Shown here in pieces: positions 1-6,520 of a stretch of DNA of 7,170 bases; position 1 is the stretch's first letter; every line of letters starts with the position of its first letter. The stretch lies in NCBI GenBank assembly GCA_934249215.1, contig CAKQKN010000028.1, positions 1 through 7,170 on the forward strand. The letters run 5' to 3'. The notes beneath the pieces are model-generated. The model did not search any database and was not told the origin of the DNA. It saw only the letters and a list, made by a program, of their open reading frames with translations. Both the position numbers and the translations under genes were made by a program. The DNA comes from an uncultured Clostridia bacterium. GTDB lineage: Bacteria; Bacillota; Clostridia; Christensenellales; Borkfalkiaceae.

Positions 1-879
1 GCTCTGCTCGGTAAATCTGCCGTCGTACATGCGACTTGCGCCGCCGCCGTTGATTTCCTTTTCGAGATCGACGAGCGGCTTGAAATCTTTTATCGACTTT
101 ACCGATCTTAAAATCGTTTCTTTGAGCGGATGAGAAGCAAAAGCCTCCGCGACTTTCTTTTCGTCCTTTTCGCAAAGCGCGCGTTTCTGCGCTTCGGTAA
201 GAGTGCCGCCGTTTATGAGCTGCTTTTCCGCGCTTTCATAATCAGCCGTTCTCAGACAAACGGAAACGTTGATCGCGTCGAGCTTGGAAACGAGCATCTT
301 TTTAAGATACGAATGTTTTACGACGCGCAAAAGACAAGCGTATTCGGCACGCTTGAAAATAACGCCGGTAACGACTCCGTTCCCGCCGCCGTCGAGCGCG
401 GCAAACGCTTCTTTCATCGCGCCGATAAGTTCGGCGGGCATTTTGTTTGATATCCCGTCGATTTTTTCGGCATCCTTGCCCGCTTTGAAAAGGGACTCCG
501 CAACCGTTTTCAATTCGTCGACCGTGAAAAACCCTTCCTCTCCGACGTATTTGTCCGCGGAATTTCCCAAAAACACGCATTTAACGATCGCTTCCGCATT
601 ATAAAAATCGTAAGGAAGCAAAAAGTAACTTAAACACGACTCGTCGGGCGCGTATTCGCGAACGAAATCGAGCGTCAGCTTTTCCTCTTTCTTTATGACG
701 GAATCGGAATCCGCGCCGTCCGTGCCGCCTCCGAAAGAAGTTTCTTTCAGCACGGCAAGCGCGTCCTTTTCGGAAGCCGCCTCGGCCATCCGCCGTATGC
801 GCTCTTTTCCGAGCAGTCTGTTTTCCGCGGCTTTACACGTCGCGGTTATGTAGGTTATACTTTTTTTAATCTCTTTCAT
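1..879 (-). CDS. ntpC: V/A-type ATPase subunit C (central-stalk/rotor cap), C-terminus missing at window edge
   Basis: Reading leftwards from the ATG at 879-877 gives 293 codons without a stop, still open at base 1, so the C-terminal part (about 40-60 residues by family length of roughly 330-350) lies outside the window. Subunit C (equivalent to eukaryotic subunit d) couples the c ring to the central rotor shaft at the membrane face. Family-like features are an N-terminal MKEIKKSITYITA segment, the patch SYFLLPYDFYNAEAIVK (residues about 87-103) matching the 'yDyhNlk.llK' signature, and a C-terminal LRTADYESAEKQLINGG block around residues 210-226. The start codon lies inside the end of ntpE with a 14-base overlap in another frame. 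No clear Shine-Dalgarno precedes it, so translation is probably coupled to ntpE. It is predominantly helical and has no membrane segment. Assignment rests on these motifs plus operon position. Confidence 0.88.
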   Translation of the reverse strand, partial: MKEIKKSITYITATCKAAENRLLGKERIRRMAEAASEKDALAVLKETSFGGGTDGADSDSVIKKEEKLTLDFVREYAPDESCLSYFLLPYDFYNAEAIVKCVFLGNSADKYVGEEGFFTVDELKTVAESLFKAGKDAEKIDGISNKMPAELIGAMKEAFAALDGGGNGVVTGVIFKRAEYACLLRVVKHSYLKKMLVSKLDAINVSVCLRTADYESAEKQLINGGTLTEAQKRALCEKDEKKVAEAFASHPLKETILRSVKSIKDFKPLVDLEKEINGGGASRMYDGRFTEQS

Positions 880-1444
880 CACCGAATATGGCACGGGCTA
901 CGTCGCCCGAATGCTTTTCGTAGTAATCGGCAACGAGCGCCTCGAAAGAAAGATCGGTATCCCGCTTTGCTCCCGAAACGACCGCACCGCCCTTAAAATC
1001 GCCCGTTTTCACGACGGTCACGCCCGAAACGCCGAGTTTTTCGGCAAGTTCTTCCGCCGAAAAAGGCGCGCTTTCGGACAATACGACGGTATCGCCGCTT
1101 TCGGCGTATTTTTTAACTCCGTTAAGGACGAACGCGAAATATTCGTCGCGCGGGGCGGCGCAGAGTTTTTTTAGTGCTTCGTCGAAAACCGACGCGACTA
1201 TTTCCTGCTTCGCCGCGAGCACCGTTTTCTTTCCGTCGAGCCGCGCGATAGTCGCGCGACGGGAAAGAAGTTCGGCTCCCTCCATGCGGGCGTTTTCCCG
1301 TTCTTTGCGAAGATTTTCCTCCGCGTCCTTTTCCGCTTGTCCGATCGCCGTGCGCGATTGAGCTTCGGCACCGCTTACCGCGGAAGTCGCATACTCCTCC
1401 GCATCCGACAATATCTTGCGGATGATAGCCTGATTATCGTTCAT
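866..1444 (-). CDS. ntpE: V/A-type ATPase subunit E (peripheral stator stalk)
   Basis: This 192-residue protein has the normal length and two-part build of subunit E. Residues 1 to about 90 form a long charged Ala/Glu/Lys/Arg-rich helix that pairs with the NtpF/G-type subunit in the peripheral stalk. Residues about 95-190 form the globular head that contacts the catalytic A3B3 hexamer. Within the head, FKGGAVVSGAKRDTDLSFEAL (about 150-170, shown here without its last residues' context) follows the family pattern of a GG pair, a variable loop and a conserved Ser-Phe. The stator keeps the catalytic head from turning while the rotor spins. The gene follows ntpK after 71 bases and overlaps ntpC by 14. 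The ribosome site is weak: CGGA ends about 10 bases before the ATG, within an A/T-rich leader containing a direct repeat. The start fits the family N-terminus. Confidence 0.9.
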   Translation of the reverse strand: MNDNQAIIRKILSDAEEYATSAVSGAEAQSRTAIGQAEKDAEENLRKERENARMEGAELLSRRATIARLDGKKTVLAAKQEIVASVFDEALKKLCAAPRDEYFAFVLNGVKKYAESGDTVVLSESAPFSAEELAEKLGVSGVTVVKTGDFKGGAVVSGAKRDTDLSFEALVADYYEKHSGDVARAIFGDERD

Positions 1445-1469
1445 TTTTAAATAATCCGTTTTAAATAAT
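1445..1469 (-). repeat. 11-bp tandem direct repeat in the ntpE leader
   Basis: On the minus strand the sequence ATTATTTAAAA occurs twice, at 1469-1459 and 1455-1445, separated by CGG (14-bp period). The second copy touches the ntpE start codon. The repeat is seen directly. It may simply be an unstructured A/U-rich ribosome-entry leader compensating for the weak Shine-Dalgarno; that role is inference. Confidence 0.5.
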
Positions 1470-1515
1470 TTGCTTTTGACGGTCTGTTTCGACAGTCGAC
1501 TTCTCGCCGCGCCGA

Positions 1516-1941
1516 TTACAGCTGTCCCATGAGCATGATGGAGATAACGAGCGAAAGAATCGCGTACGTTTCGACCATTGCGGGGAAAAGCATCATCTTG
1601 GTACCGACGGAATCGCTCTTCGCAACCGCGAGTATCGCGCTGACGGAAGTAAGCCCCTGGAATATCGCGGAAGCAAAACCTACGATGGTCATAGGCAGAG
1701 TCGCCGCGAGAAGGTTAAGACCTGCGTCGATGTTACCGATACCGATAATGCCGATAACGAAGCCGTAAATACCCTGCGTTGCGGGGAGTACCGCAAGTAT
1801 GAATACTTTGGAGAATTTCTTGGCGTCCTCGCCGATTACGGCAGAAGCCGCAGAGCCGGCTTTATAAAGACCGATCGCACTGCCGATGCCGCAGAAAATC
1901 ATACAAGCCGCAAGAGATAAAAAGCCTATCATTTTGTCCAT
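1516..1941 (-). CDS. ntpK: V/A-type ATPase proteolipid subunit K (c ring), sodium-binding type
   Basis: This 141-residue, very hydrophobic protein forms two hairpins (four membrane helices at about 5-27, 45-69, 74-107 and 115-139) and belongs to the 16-kDa V-type proteolipids. Copies assemble into the membrane rotor ring that carries the transported ion past subunit I. Alignment by eye to E. hirae NtpK gives LPATQGIY at 52-59, AIFQG around Gln95 and MVETYA around Glu124. These match the NtpK Na+ ligands Leu61, Thr64, Gln65, Gln110 and Glu139, and Tyr68, which hydrogen-bonds the glutamate. The ligand set is established for NtpK; Na+ specificity here is inferred. Only the second hairpin carries the ion-binding carboxylate, as in NtpK. 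The start is fixed by GGAGG at 1950-1954, eight bases before ATG. A 156-base gap separates it from ntpI, larger than other gaps in the operon. Confidence 0.95.
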   Translation of the reverse strand: MDKMIGFLSLAACMIFCGIGSAIGLYKAGSAASAVIGEDAKKFSKVFILAVLPATQGIYGFVIGIIGIGNIDAGLNLLAATLPMTIVGFASAIFQGLTSVSAILAVAKSDSVGTKMMLFPAMVETYAILSLVISIMLMGQL

Positions 1942-1953
1942 TTGTTGTTCCTC

Positions 1954-1969
1954 CGTTTTAACTAAAACG
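1954..1969 (-). promoter_or_regulatory. Inverted repeat abutting the ntpK Shine-Dalgarno
   Basis: CGTTTTA and TAAAACG flank a 2-base centre, giving a perfect 16-bp dyad whose last base overlaps the GGAGG of ntpK. As RNA it could form a 6-bp stem with an AGUU loop right beside the ribosome site; as DNA it could be a protein site. An A/U-rich stretch (about 1970-2000) lies upstream. The dyad is seen; a control role is inferred. Confidence 0.45.
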
Positions 1970-2026
1970 TAATCTTTTTATAATTTTATATTTTCACGAT
2001 TCGTAAGCACTCTTTCAAGCCGTGCC

Positions 2027-2076
2027 AACGCGAATCGGTTTTTTCTTTCGGCTTTGCCGCCCGCCGCTTTCGCGTT
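2027..2076 (-). promoter_or_regulatory. Imperfect stem-loop in the ntpI-ntpK gap
   Basis: AACGCGAA at 2027-2034 is the exact reverse complement of TTCGCGTT at 2069-2076. After a small internal loop the stem continues with CGG (2036-2038) against CCG (2064-2066). A small inner hairpin CGGC-TTT-GCCG sits at 2049-2059. On the mRNA this branched hairpin follows the ntpI stop and precedes the A/U-rich ntpK leader. No U-run follows on the transcript strand, so a true terminator is unlikely. A processing or mRNA-stability element favouring extra NtpK synthesis is possible but inferred. Confidence 0.45.
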
Positions 2077-2097
2077 TAAAAATGCGGGTGCAAAATA

Positions 2098-4047
2098 TTA
2101 TTCGAGATAAAGGTGGTCGAATTTCATTCCGAACGGGGTAAACAGCTCGCCGTCGCCCTCATAGAATCTGGAGAAGAATTCGACGTATTGCAATCTTGCG
2201 TCGTGAACGAACGCGCCGAGAAGTCCCATCGCGATATTGAACGCATGTCCCAGAAGAAGAATCAGCACGCACGCAATCACGCCGCCCACGCCTCCGGGGC
2301 TCGTCAGCATCGGCTGAGCGAGTTTCGTGGACACGATCGAAGCGATCTGCGCGCCGGACAGCATAAGACCGTACAGACGGGCGTAACTCAGAATATCCGA
2401 CATATAGTTTATCAGTCCGTAAAGCGAACTGAAAGGTTTGATGATTTTGCCGAAACCCTTTTCGTGTCTGCCGGAGAAGATCGCGCCGACCGCAAGCCCG
2501 ACGAGGCACACGACGAGCGCGGGCGTCATAGCCGACTTCGGAAGATAACCCATAAGGCTTATCACGGCGACGAGCGCACCGCCGAAGAATACGTCCCACG
2601 CGATGCCGTCGACGATACCGTCGAAGATTCTTCCATGCTCGAAATGAATGATCGCGGTGATGAAAAGTCCTACCATTATGTGGACGACGCCCATTCCGAG
2701 CGACAACAGCAGTACCGACGGAACGTCGATTCCCGCAAGGTTGGAATTATCTTTGATCGGATCGGGCAATATCGGTTTATCGAATATCGGGAACCCGAGG
2801 AAACTGTTGAACAGCACGCCGAAGATTATGGTAAAAATTCCACTGTAACACATTACCATCGCGAGCCGGGTAAGCGTCGTTTCGCGCTTTTGCTTTTTGG
2901 CGAACAAATATCCGCCGACCGCCATTATGATTCCGTATACCGCGTCGGCGGTAATAAAGCCCATAAACAGCGAGAAGAAAAAGCCCAGCACGGCGTTCGG
3001 GTCGAACGAGCCGTATTTCGGAACGGAATAAAGATTGGTGACGAACTCGAACTGACGAACGACTTTTTTGTTGCGCATAAGCGTGGGCGCGTATTCGCCC
3101 TCCGGCACGAGTTCGAACTCCACGTAGCAGCAGTCCGTAACGTCGTTTATCGCTTTACTCACTTCTTCCTTTCTTTCCTCGGGAACGAACGCTTCCATAA
3201 CGAAAGTCGAGTCCGAGCAAAGAAACCCTTCTTCGCAATCCTTTATCTGAAGCGAAAACGCATAATAATCGGAAAGCGTTTTGAAGTCCTTGACGAGCGC
3301 TCCCGAGAACGCGATTTCTTTGCACAACTCTTCCGCGCGCGCGTTTTTCTCTTTCGCGCTTTTTTCAAGCCTTTCCGTTATTTCTTTCGCCGTCGCGTTA
3401 TCCGAAAACGGGCAATCGCAAAAACCGCATTCCGAAAGAATTTTGTCCGCTTCCGCCGTATAGTCGCAGTGATAAACGACGCACAGCGCATGTTTTCCGT
3501 CCGCTCCGCCCTCGTCGCAGATCGTCATAAGCGAGCCGTCCGAAACGAGTTCGCAAAGTTTCGAATAATTGCGCTCGTCCGTAACGCCGAGCCTGCAAAC
3601 GGTTTTTTCCGTGTGGACGAAAGCCGAGAAAACGTCTTTCATCCAGACGTACGGCGCATATTCCGCCGCAAGCGCGCGGTCGGCTGTCGCGTCCGCGTCA
3701 AGTCGGGCAATCTCCTCGTTCTTTTTGAGAATTTCCTGTGCTTTCTCGTAAATCTCGCTTTCGCGTTCGGGCATTTTCATAAACTCCGAATACGACGCGG
3801 CGAATCCGTCCTCTTGCGGCTTGTTCCCGTTATACTCGCGCGAAAGTCGCCTTATAAGTTCCGAAACCTGTTCGAGAATCACGCGCTTTTCCGCGACCGA
3901 TCTGTCGGCTACGATGCGCTTACCCTCGAATACGTCGGGAGTTTTTGTAATTTCGACTGCGCCCGTTTTATGAAGAGCGGAAATTATTTCGTCTTTCCGA
4001 TCGGTCGTTCCGACGAGCTTCATCGAAAGCATTTTAGCAATCGCCAT
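2098..4047 (-). CDS. ntpI: V/A-type ATPase subunit I (membrane stator subunit a)
   Basis: At 649 residues this is the normal size for subunit I. The first half (1 to about 340) is the cytoplasmic domain that binds the peripheral stalks; the opening segment MAIAKMLSMKLVGTTDRKDE is typical. The second half is a membrane domain with about eight helices (roughly 351-376, 395-416, 443-467, 485-501, 508-525, 545-575 and 588-613, plus a possible further segment). It forms the ion half-channels against the K ring. The key arginines are visible: Arg557 in SYARLYG and Arg618 in HDARLQYVEFF, matching the arginine pair (R573/R629 in E. hirae NtpI) that drives ion release from the ring. The C-terminus RFYEGDGELFTPF is the family ending. 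GGGAG at 4056-4060 lies eight bases before the ATG, and the start overlaps the upstream gene by 14 bases. The soluble half is unusually rich in cysteine (13 between 151 and 307). Confidence 0.95.
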   Translation of the reverse strand: MAIAKMLSMKLVGTTDRKDEIISALHKTGAVEITKTPDVFEGKRIVADRSVAEKRVILEQVSELIRRLSREYNGNKPQEDGFAASYSEFMKMPERESEIYEKAQEILKKNEEIARLDADATADRALAAEYAPYVWMKDVFSAFVHTEKTVCRLGVTDERNYSKLCELVSDGSLMTICDEGGADGKHALCVVYHCDYTAEADKILSECGFCDCPFSDNATAKEITERLEKSAKEKNARAEELCKEIAFSGALVKDFKTLSDYYAFSLQIKDCEEGFLCSDSTFVMEAFVPEERKEEVSKAINDVTDCCYVEFELVPEGEYAPTLMRNKKVVRQFEFVTNLYSVPKYGSFDPNAVLGFFFSLFMGFITADAVYGIIMAVGGYLFAKKQKRETTLTRLAMVMCYSGIFTIIFGVLFNSFLGFPIFDKPILPDPIKDNSNLAGIDVPSVLLLSLGMGVVHIMVGLFITAIIHFEHGRIFDGIVDGIAWDVFFGGALVAVISLMGYLPKSAMTPALVVCLVGLAVGAIFSGRHEKGFGKIIKPFSSLYGLINYMSDILSYARLYGLMLSGAQIASIVSTKLAQPMLTSPGGVGGVIACVLILLLGHAFNIAMGLLGAFVHDARLQYVEFFSRFYEGDGELFTPFGMKFDHLYLE

Positions 4048-4354
4048 TGATTATTCTCCCGTATATTTCTTCGGCGGCTTTTTCGGTCGCGCCCTTTTTC
4101 TCTTCCCGGAGAGCCTTGCCTGCTTCGCGACTTTCGGCGAGAGTCTTTTCGTAAGCGGCGTCCGCTTCCGCCGAACTCTCTTTCATCGTCGCGGCGCGTG
4201 CGCTTTTAATCTCTTCCGCGTTTTTCTTCGCGATTTCGGCACACTTCTTTTCGCCGTTTGCGACGATTTCCGCCGCTTTGCGGTCGCCCTCGGCTCTTAT
4301 TTCCGCGGCTTTCTTTTCCGCCGCGAGTATTTCGGTCAACACTTCGTTAATCAT
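4034..4354 (-). CDS. ntpF: V/A-type ATPase coiled-coil stator subunit (NtpF / subunit G-H type)
   Basis: This is the small partner of subunit E in the peripheral stalk and the first gene of the operon, the position of ntpF in Enterococcus. The 106-residue product is almost entirely one charged Ala/Glu/Lys helix. Three consecutive 11-residue repeats are visible, each beginning AAEI or CAEI (residues 16, 27 and 38). This hendecad spacing is that of the right-handed coiled coil known for the E/G stalk of A/V-ATPases. I chose the ATG at 4354 because GGAGAG (4363-4368) is eight bases upstream; the earlier in-frame ATG at 4360 would leave only two bases. The stop overlaps the ntpI start by 14 bases. 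Sequence alone cannot separate G- and H-type names, because low-complexity helices align poorly. Confidence 0.85.
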   Translation of the reverse strand: MINEVLTEILAAEKKAAEIRAEGDRKAAEIVANGEKKCAEIAKKNAEEIKSARAATMKESSAEADAAYEKTLAESREAGKALREEKKGATEKAAEEIYGRIINGDC

Positions 4355-4448
4355 ACGCATTTCTCTCCGTAAATTCGGAAATCGAAAATTCCAAACGGCT
4401 TTTTAAGCACAAGCACAAAGACGCGCACAGCCGCAAAAACCAAAAGAG

Positions 4449-4477
4449 ATTATATAATATTGACGCGCGAAAGTCAA
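4449..4477 (-). promoter_or_regulatory. Sigma-70-type promoter of the ATPase operon
   Basis: On the minus strand TTGACT (4477-4472) and TATAAT (4454-4449) are separated by exactly 17 bp, a near-perfect housekeeping promoter. Transcription would start near 4442, giving a leader of about 88 nt before the ATG at 4354. No other promoter of this quality precedes the five ATPase genes, so it is probably the main operon promoter. Confidence 0.85.
4460..4477. promoter_or_regulatory. Operator-like dyad over the ATPase promoter
   Basis: TTGAC (4460-4464) and GTCAA (4473-4477) form a perfect 5-bp inverted repeat with an 8-bp centre. The right arm lies within the -35 element and the left arm in the spacer, so a bound dimeric regulator would block RNA polymerase. 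The short arm length means chance cannot be excluded, and no regulator gene is present in the window. Confidence 0.35.
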
Positions 4478-4499
4478 CCCGTTTAAAGTCGAACGCGCC

Positions 4500-4527
4500 T
4501 TTTTTTACAGATTCCGCGGCTTTTTTT
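4500..4527. repeat. Two phased A7/T7 tracts upstream of the ATPase promoter
   Basis: Runs of seven T (seven A on the ATPase coding strand) start at 4500 and 4521. Both are followed by AC, and they lie 21 bp apart, two helical turns. They sit about 58-85 bp upstream of the predicted ATPase start. Phased A-tracts bend DNA and can raise promoter strength; that function is inferred. Confidence 0.35.
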
Positions 4528-4610
4528 ACCAATAGCGAAAACGACGGCAAAACTTATCGTAAAAATGCGAGATTTTCGCGAAATAGTTCGCGGATTTCAG
4601 GGTAAATGAA

Positions 4611-4640
4611 TAGACTTATCCCCCGCCCGTGTGATATAAT
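4611..4640 (+). promoter_or_regulatory. Extended -10 promoter of tilS-hpt, predicted leaderless start
   Basis: TATAAT at 4635-4640 is preceded by TGA, making an extended -10 (TGnTATAAT). A weak -35, TAGACT (4611-4616), lies 18 bp upstream. Only six bases separate the -10 from the tilS ATG at 4647, so the expected transcription start falls on or within a base or two of that ATG. No Shine-Dalgarno is present before it, consistent with a leaderless mRNA. Confidence 0.75.
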
Positions 4641-4646
4641 ACCCTT

Positions 4647-5960
4647 ATGTTGGATTTGTCTTTGCTGACAAGAAATCATACGATTGCGGTCGCGCTGTCC
4701 GGCGGTAAGGATTCCGTTTGTCTTTTACACTTGCTTTTGTCCGTAAAATGCGAACTTAACCTTACGATAAAGGCGATTAACGTCGAGCACGGAATACGCG
4801 GCGAAAGTTCGCTTTCCGACACCGAATTTTGCAAACGGCTTTGCGAAAATCTCGGCGTTCCCGTCAAAGTTTACTCCGTTAACGCGCCCGAATATGCGCA
4901 AAAAAACCGCACTAGCGAAGAAACGGCTGCGCGTATTTTGCGGTACGAATGCTTCGATAACGCGCTTATAGACGGCTTTTGCGACGAAATCGCGACTGCG
5001 CACCACGCGTCCGACGCATTCGAAACGACTCTTTTCAATCTGTTCCGCGGCTCGTCCGCAAAGGGCGTTTGCGGAATCGGCGAAAGAGCTTTAAACGGCA
5101 AGATAATCCGCCCGCTTCTTAAAACGACAAAGGAAGAAATCGACGCTTACGCCGCAAAAAACGAACTCGAATACGTTACGGACGAAACCAATTTTTCGGA
5201 CGAATACTCCCGAAATTATTTAAGGAACATCATTATTCCCGCGATCGAAGAAAGATTTCCCACGGCGGAAAAGGCGACTTTGCGTTTTTCGAAAATTCTT
5301 CGCGAAGAGGACGAGTTTCTCGACCGTCTTGCCGAAAAATACGTTTCGAAGGGTTGCGTTCTTTTTTGCGACGACGTACTTTTCCGAAGAGCCTGCCTTA
5401 TCGTGATGAAAGATCACGGTTTCACCGTCGATTACGAAAGCGTGCATCTCGACGCGCTGTGCAAACTCAGAAATTCGGATTGCGGCGCGGTCGTTTGCCT
5501 TAAAAACGGGCTGAAAGCATACCGCACGCATAACGGCGTCGCTTTCACGCACGACCGCGGCGAAACGCTTCCTGAAATTCCTTTCGGGCTCGGAACTTTC
5601 TCATTCGGATCTTTTATTCTGACGATCGAAAAAATCGACCGCTACACGCCCGAAAATTTATGCTTCGATCTCGACAAACTGCCTTATAACACCGTTATCA
5701 GGGCAAAACGCGACGGAGATACGATAAAATCTTTCGGCGGAAAAACGAAAAAACTCAAAAAATATTTCGGCGACAAAAAGATCGAATCGCGGGTTTCGGC
5801 GGGCTTTCCGCTGATTGCCGAAAAAGACGGCAACGAGGTTTTTGCCGTTTGCCCGATCGATATCGGAGAAAAAATAAAAATCGATAATAACACGCGAAAC
5901 GTCGCAAAAATCATTTGCACGCCGAACGTTCGAAAAACAGGAGAAGTCTTAAATGCATAA
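4647..5960 (+). CDS. tilS: tRNA(Ile)-lysidine synthetase TilS
   Basis: TilS uses ATP to attach lysine to C34 of the CAU-anticodon tRNA-Ile, switching it from methionine to isoleucine identity and letting it read AUA; it is essential in most bacteria. The 437-residue product has the N-type ATP pyrophosphatase P-loop SGGKDS at 18-23. Next come HHASDAFET (119-127) and RGSSAKG (134-140), variants of the family's HHxxDxxET and RGSG blocks. RPLL (155-158) and DETN...SRNYLRNIIIP (179-198) follow. The C-terminal tRNA-recognition domain includes RAKRDGD (352-358) and KTKKLKKYFGDKKI (366-379). Length is close to E. coli TilS. The start matches family spacing to the P-loop but has no ribosome site; see the promoter entry. 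The gene overlaps hpt by 8 bases, a conserved Firmicute pairing. Confidence 0.96.
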   Translation: MLDLSLLTRNHTIAVALSGGKDSVCLLHLLLSVKCELNLTIKAINVEHGIRGESSLSDTEFCKRLCENLGVPVKVYSVNAPEYAQKNRTSEETAARILRYECFDNALIDGFCDEIATAHHASDAFETTLFNLFRGSSAKGVCGIGERALNGKIIRPLLKTTKEEIDAYAAKNELEYVTDETNFSDEYSRNYLRNIIIPAIEERFPTAEKATLRFSKILREEDEFLDRLAEKYVSKGCVLFCDDVLFRRACLIVMKDHGFTVDYESVHLDALCKLRNSDCGAVVCLKNGLKAYRTHNGVAFTHDRGETLPEIPFGLGTFSFGSFILTIEKIDRYTPENLCFDLDKLPYNTVIRAKRDGDTIKSFGGKTKKLKKYFGDKKIESRVSAGFPLIAEKDGNEVFAVCPIDIGEKIKIDNNTRNVAKIICTPNVRKTGEVLNA

Positions 5961-6495
5961 CGATCTTGAACGAATTCTCATTACGGAAAGTCAGCTTAAG
6001 GAAAGAGTAAAAGAACTCGGAGAAACCCTTTCGGCGGATTACGAAGGCAAAACCCCGCTTATGATCTGCATCTTAAAGGGCAGCACTTTGTTTTACGCAG
6101 ACCTTATCAGGGCTATGGCCATACCCGTCGAATGCGATTTTATCGCCGTTTCGAGTTACGGAAACAAAACCAAATCTTCCGGCGAAGTCAAAATGATCAA
6201 AGATCTCGACAAGTCGATCGAGGGAAAACACGTCGTCATCGTCGAAGATATCGTGGACAGCGGATACACTCTCACCTACCTTAAAAAGAATCTTCTCGCA
6301 CGCGGTCCCGCTTCCGTAAAGATCTGCGCGCTTCTCGACAAAGAAGAAAGAAGAGAAGTGCCCATCACTCCCGAATATAAAGGATTTTCGATCGACGACT
6401 ATTTCGTGGTCGGTTACGGGCTCGATTACAACGAACGTTATCGCAACTTTCCCGAAATCGGCATTCTCAAACCGTCGGTTTACATGAACAAATAA
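5953..6495 (+). CDS. hpt: Hypoxanthine (guanine) phosphoribosyltransferase
   Basis: The enzyme salvages hypoxanthine, and usually guanine, by joining it to PRPP to form IMP or GMP in the cytoplasm. The 180-residue product is full length. Visible motifs are ILKGS (40-44, pyrophosphate-binding loop I), SSYG (67-70, mobile loop), the PRPP-binding signature VVIVEDIVDSGYTL (94-107, with acidic pair Glu98-Asp99), LLDK (127-130), and FVVGYGLDYNERYRNFPEIG (151-170), which holds the purine-contacting Val/Asp region. AGGAG at 5939-5943 lies nine bases before ATG. The start codon lies inside the tilS end (8-base overlap), so the two are co-transcribed and probably translationally coupled. In Bacillus the next gene is ftsH; here only non-coding sequence follows. 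Confidence 0.96.
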   Translation: MHNDLERILITESQLKERVKELGETLSADYEGKTPLMICILKGSTLFYADLIRAMAIPVECDFIAVSSYGNKTKSSGEVKMIKDLDKSIEGKHVVIVEDIVDSGYTLTYLKKNLLARGPASVKICALLDKEERREVPITPEYKGFSIDDYFVVGYGLDYNERYRNFPEIGILKPSVYMNK

Positions 6496-6520
6496 CACGT
6501 AGAACCCGCAAAGCCTCTCT

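Noticed and set aside
130..604. Overlapping plus- and minus-strand frames of about 92-111 codons
   Set aside because: They are shadows of ntpC, whose minus-strand frame is continuous from 879 to base 1 and matches subunit C motifs.
1970..2020. Possible internal promoter for ntpK (TTGAAA and an A/T-rich -10-like stretch)
   Set aside because: No -10 match lies at an acceptable spacing from TTGAAA. The A/T-rich stretch is better explained as an untranslated leader.
2113..4050. 645-codon open frame on the plus strand, opposite ntpI
   Set aside because: It is an antisense shadow: Arg/Glu/His/Phe-rich with no recognisable domain. The minus strand encodes a full-length subunit I with clear motifs, ribosome site and operon overlaps.
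4347..4550. 67-codon minus-strand frame upstream of ntpF
   Set aside because: It runs through the -35 and -10 boxes of the ATPase promoter, so its start would not be transcribed, and it overlaps the ntpF start with no ribosome site of its own.
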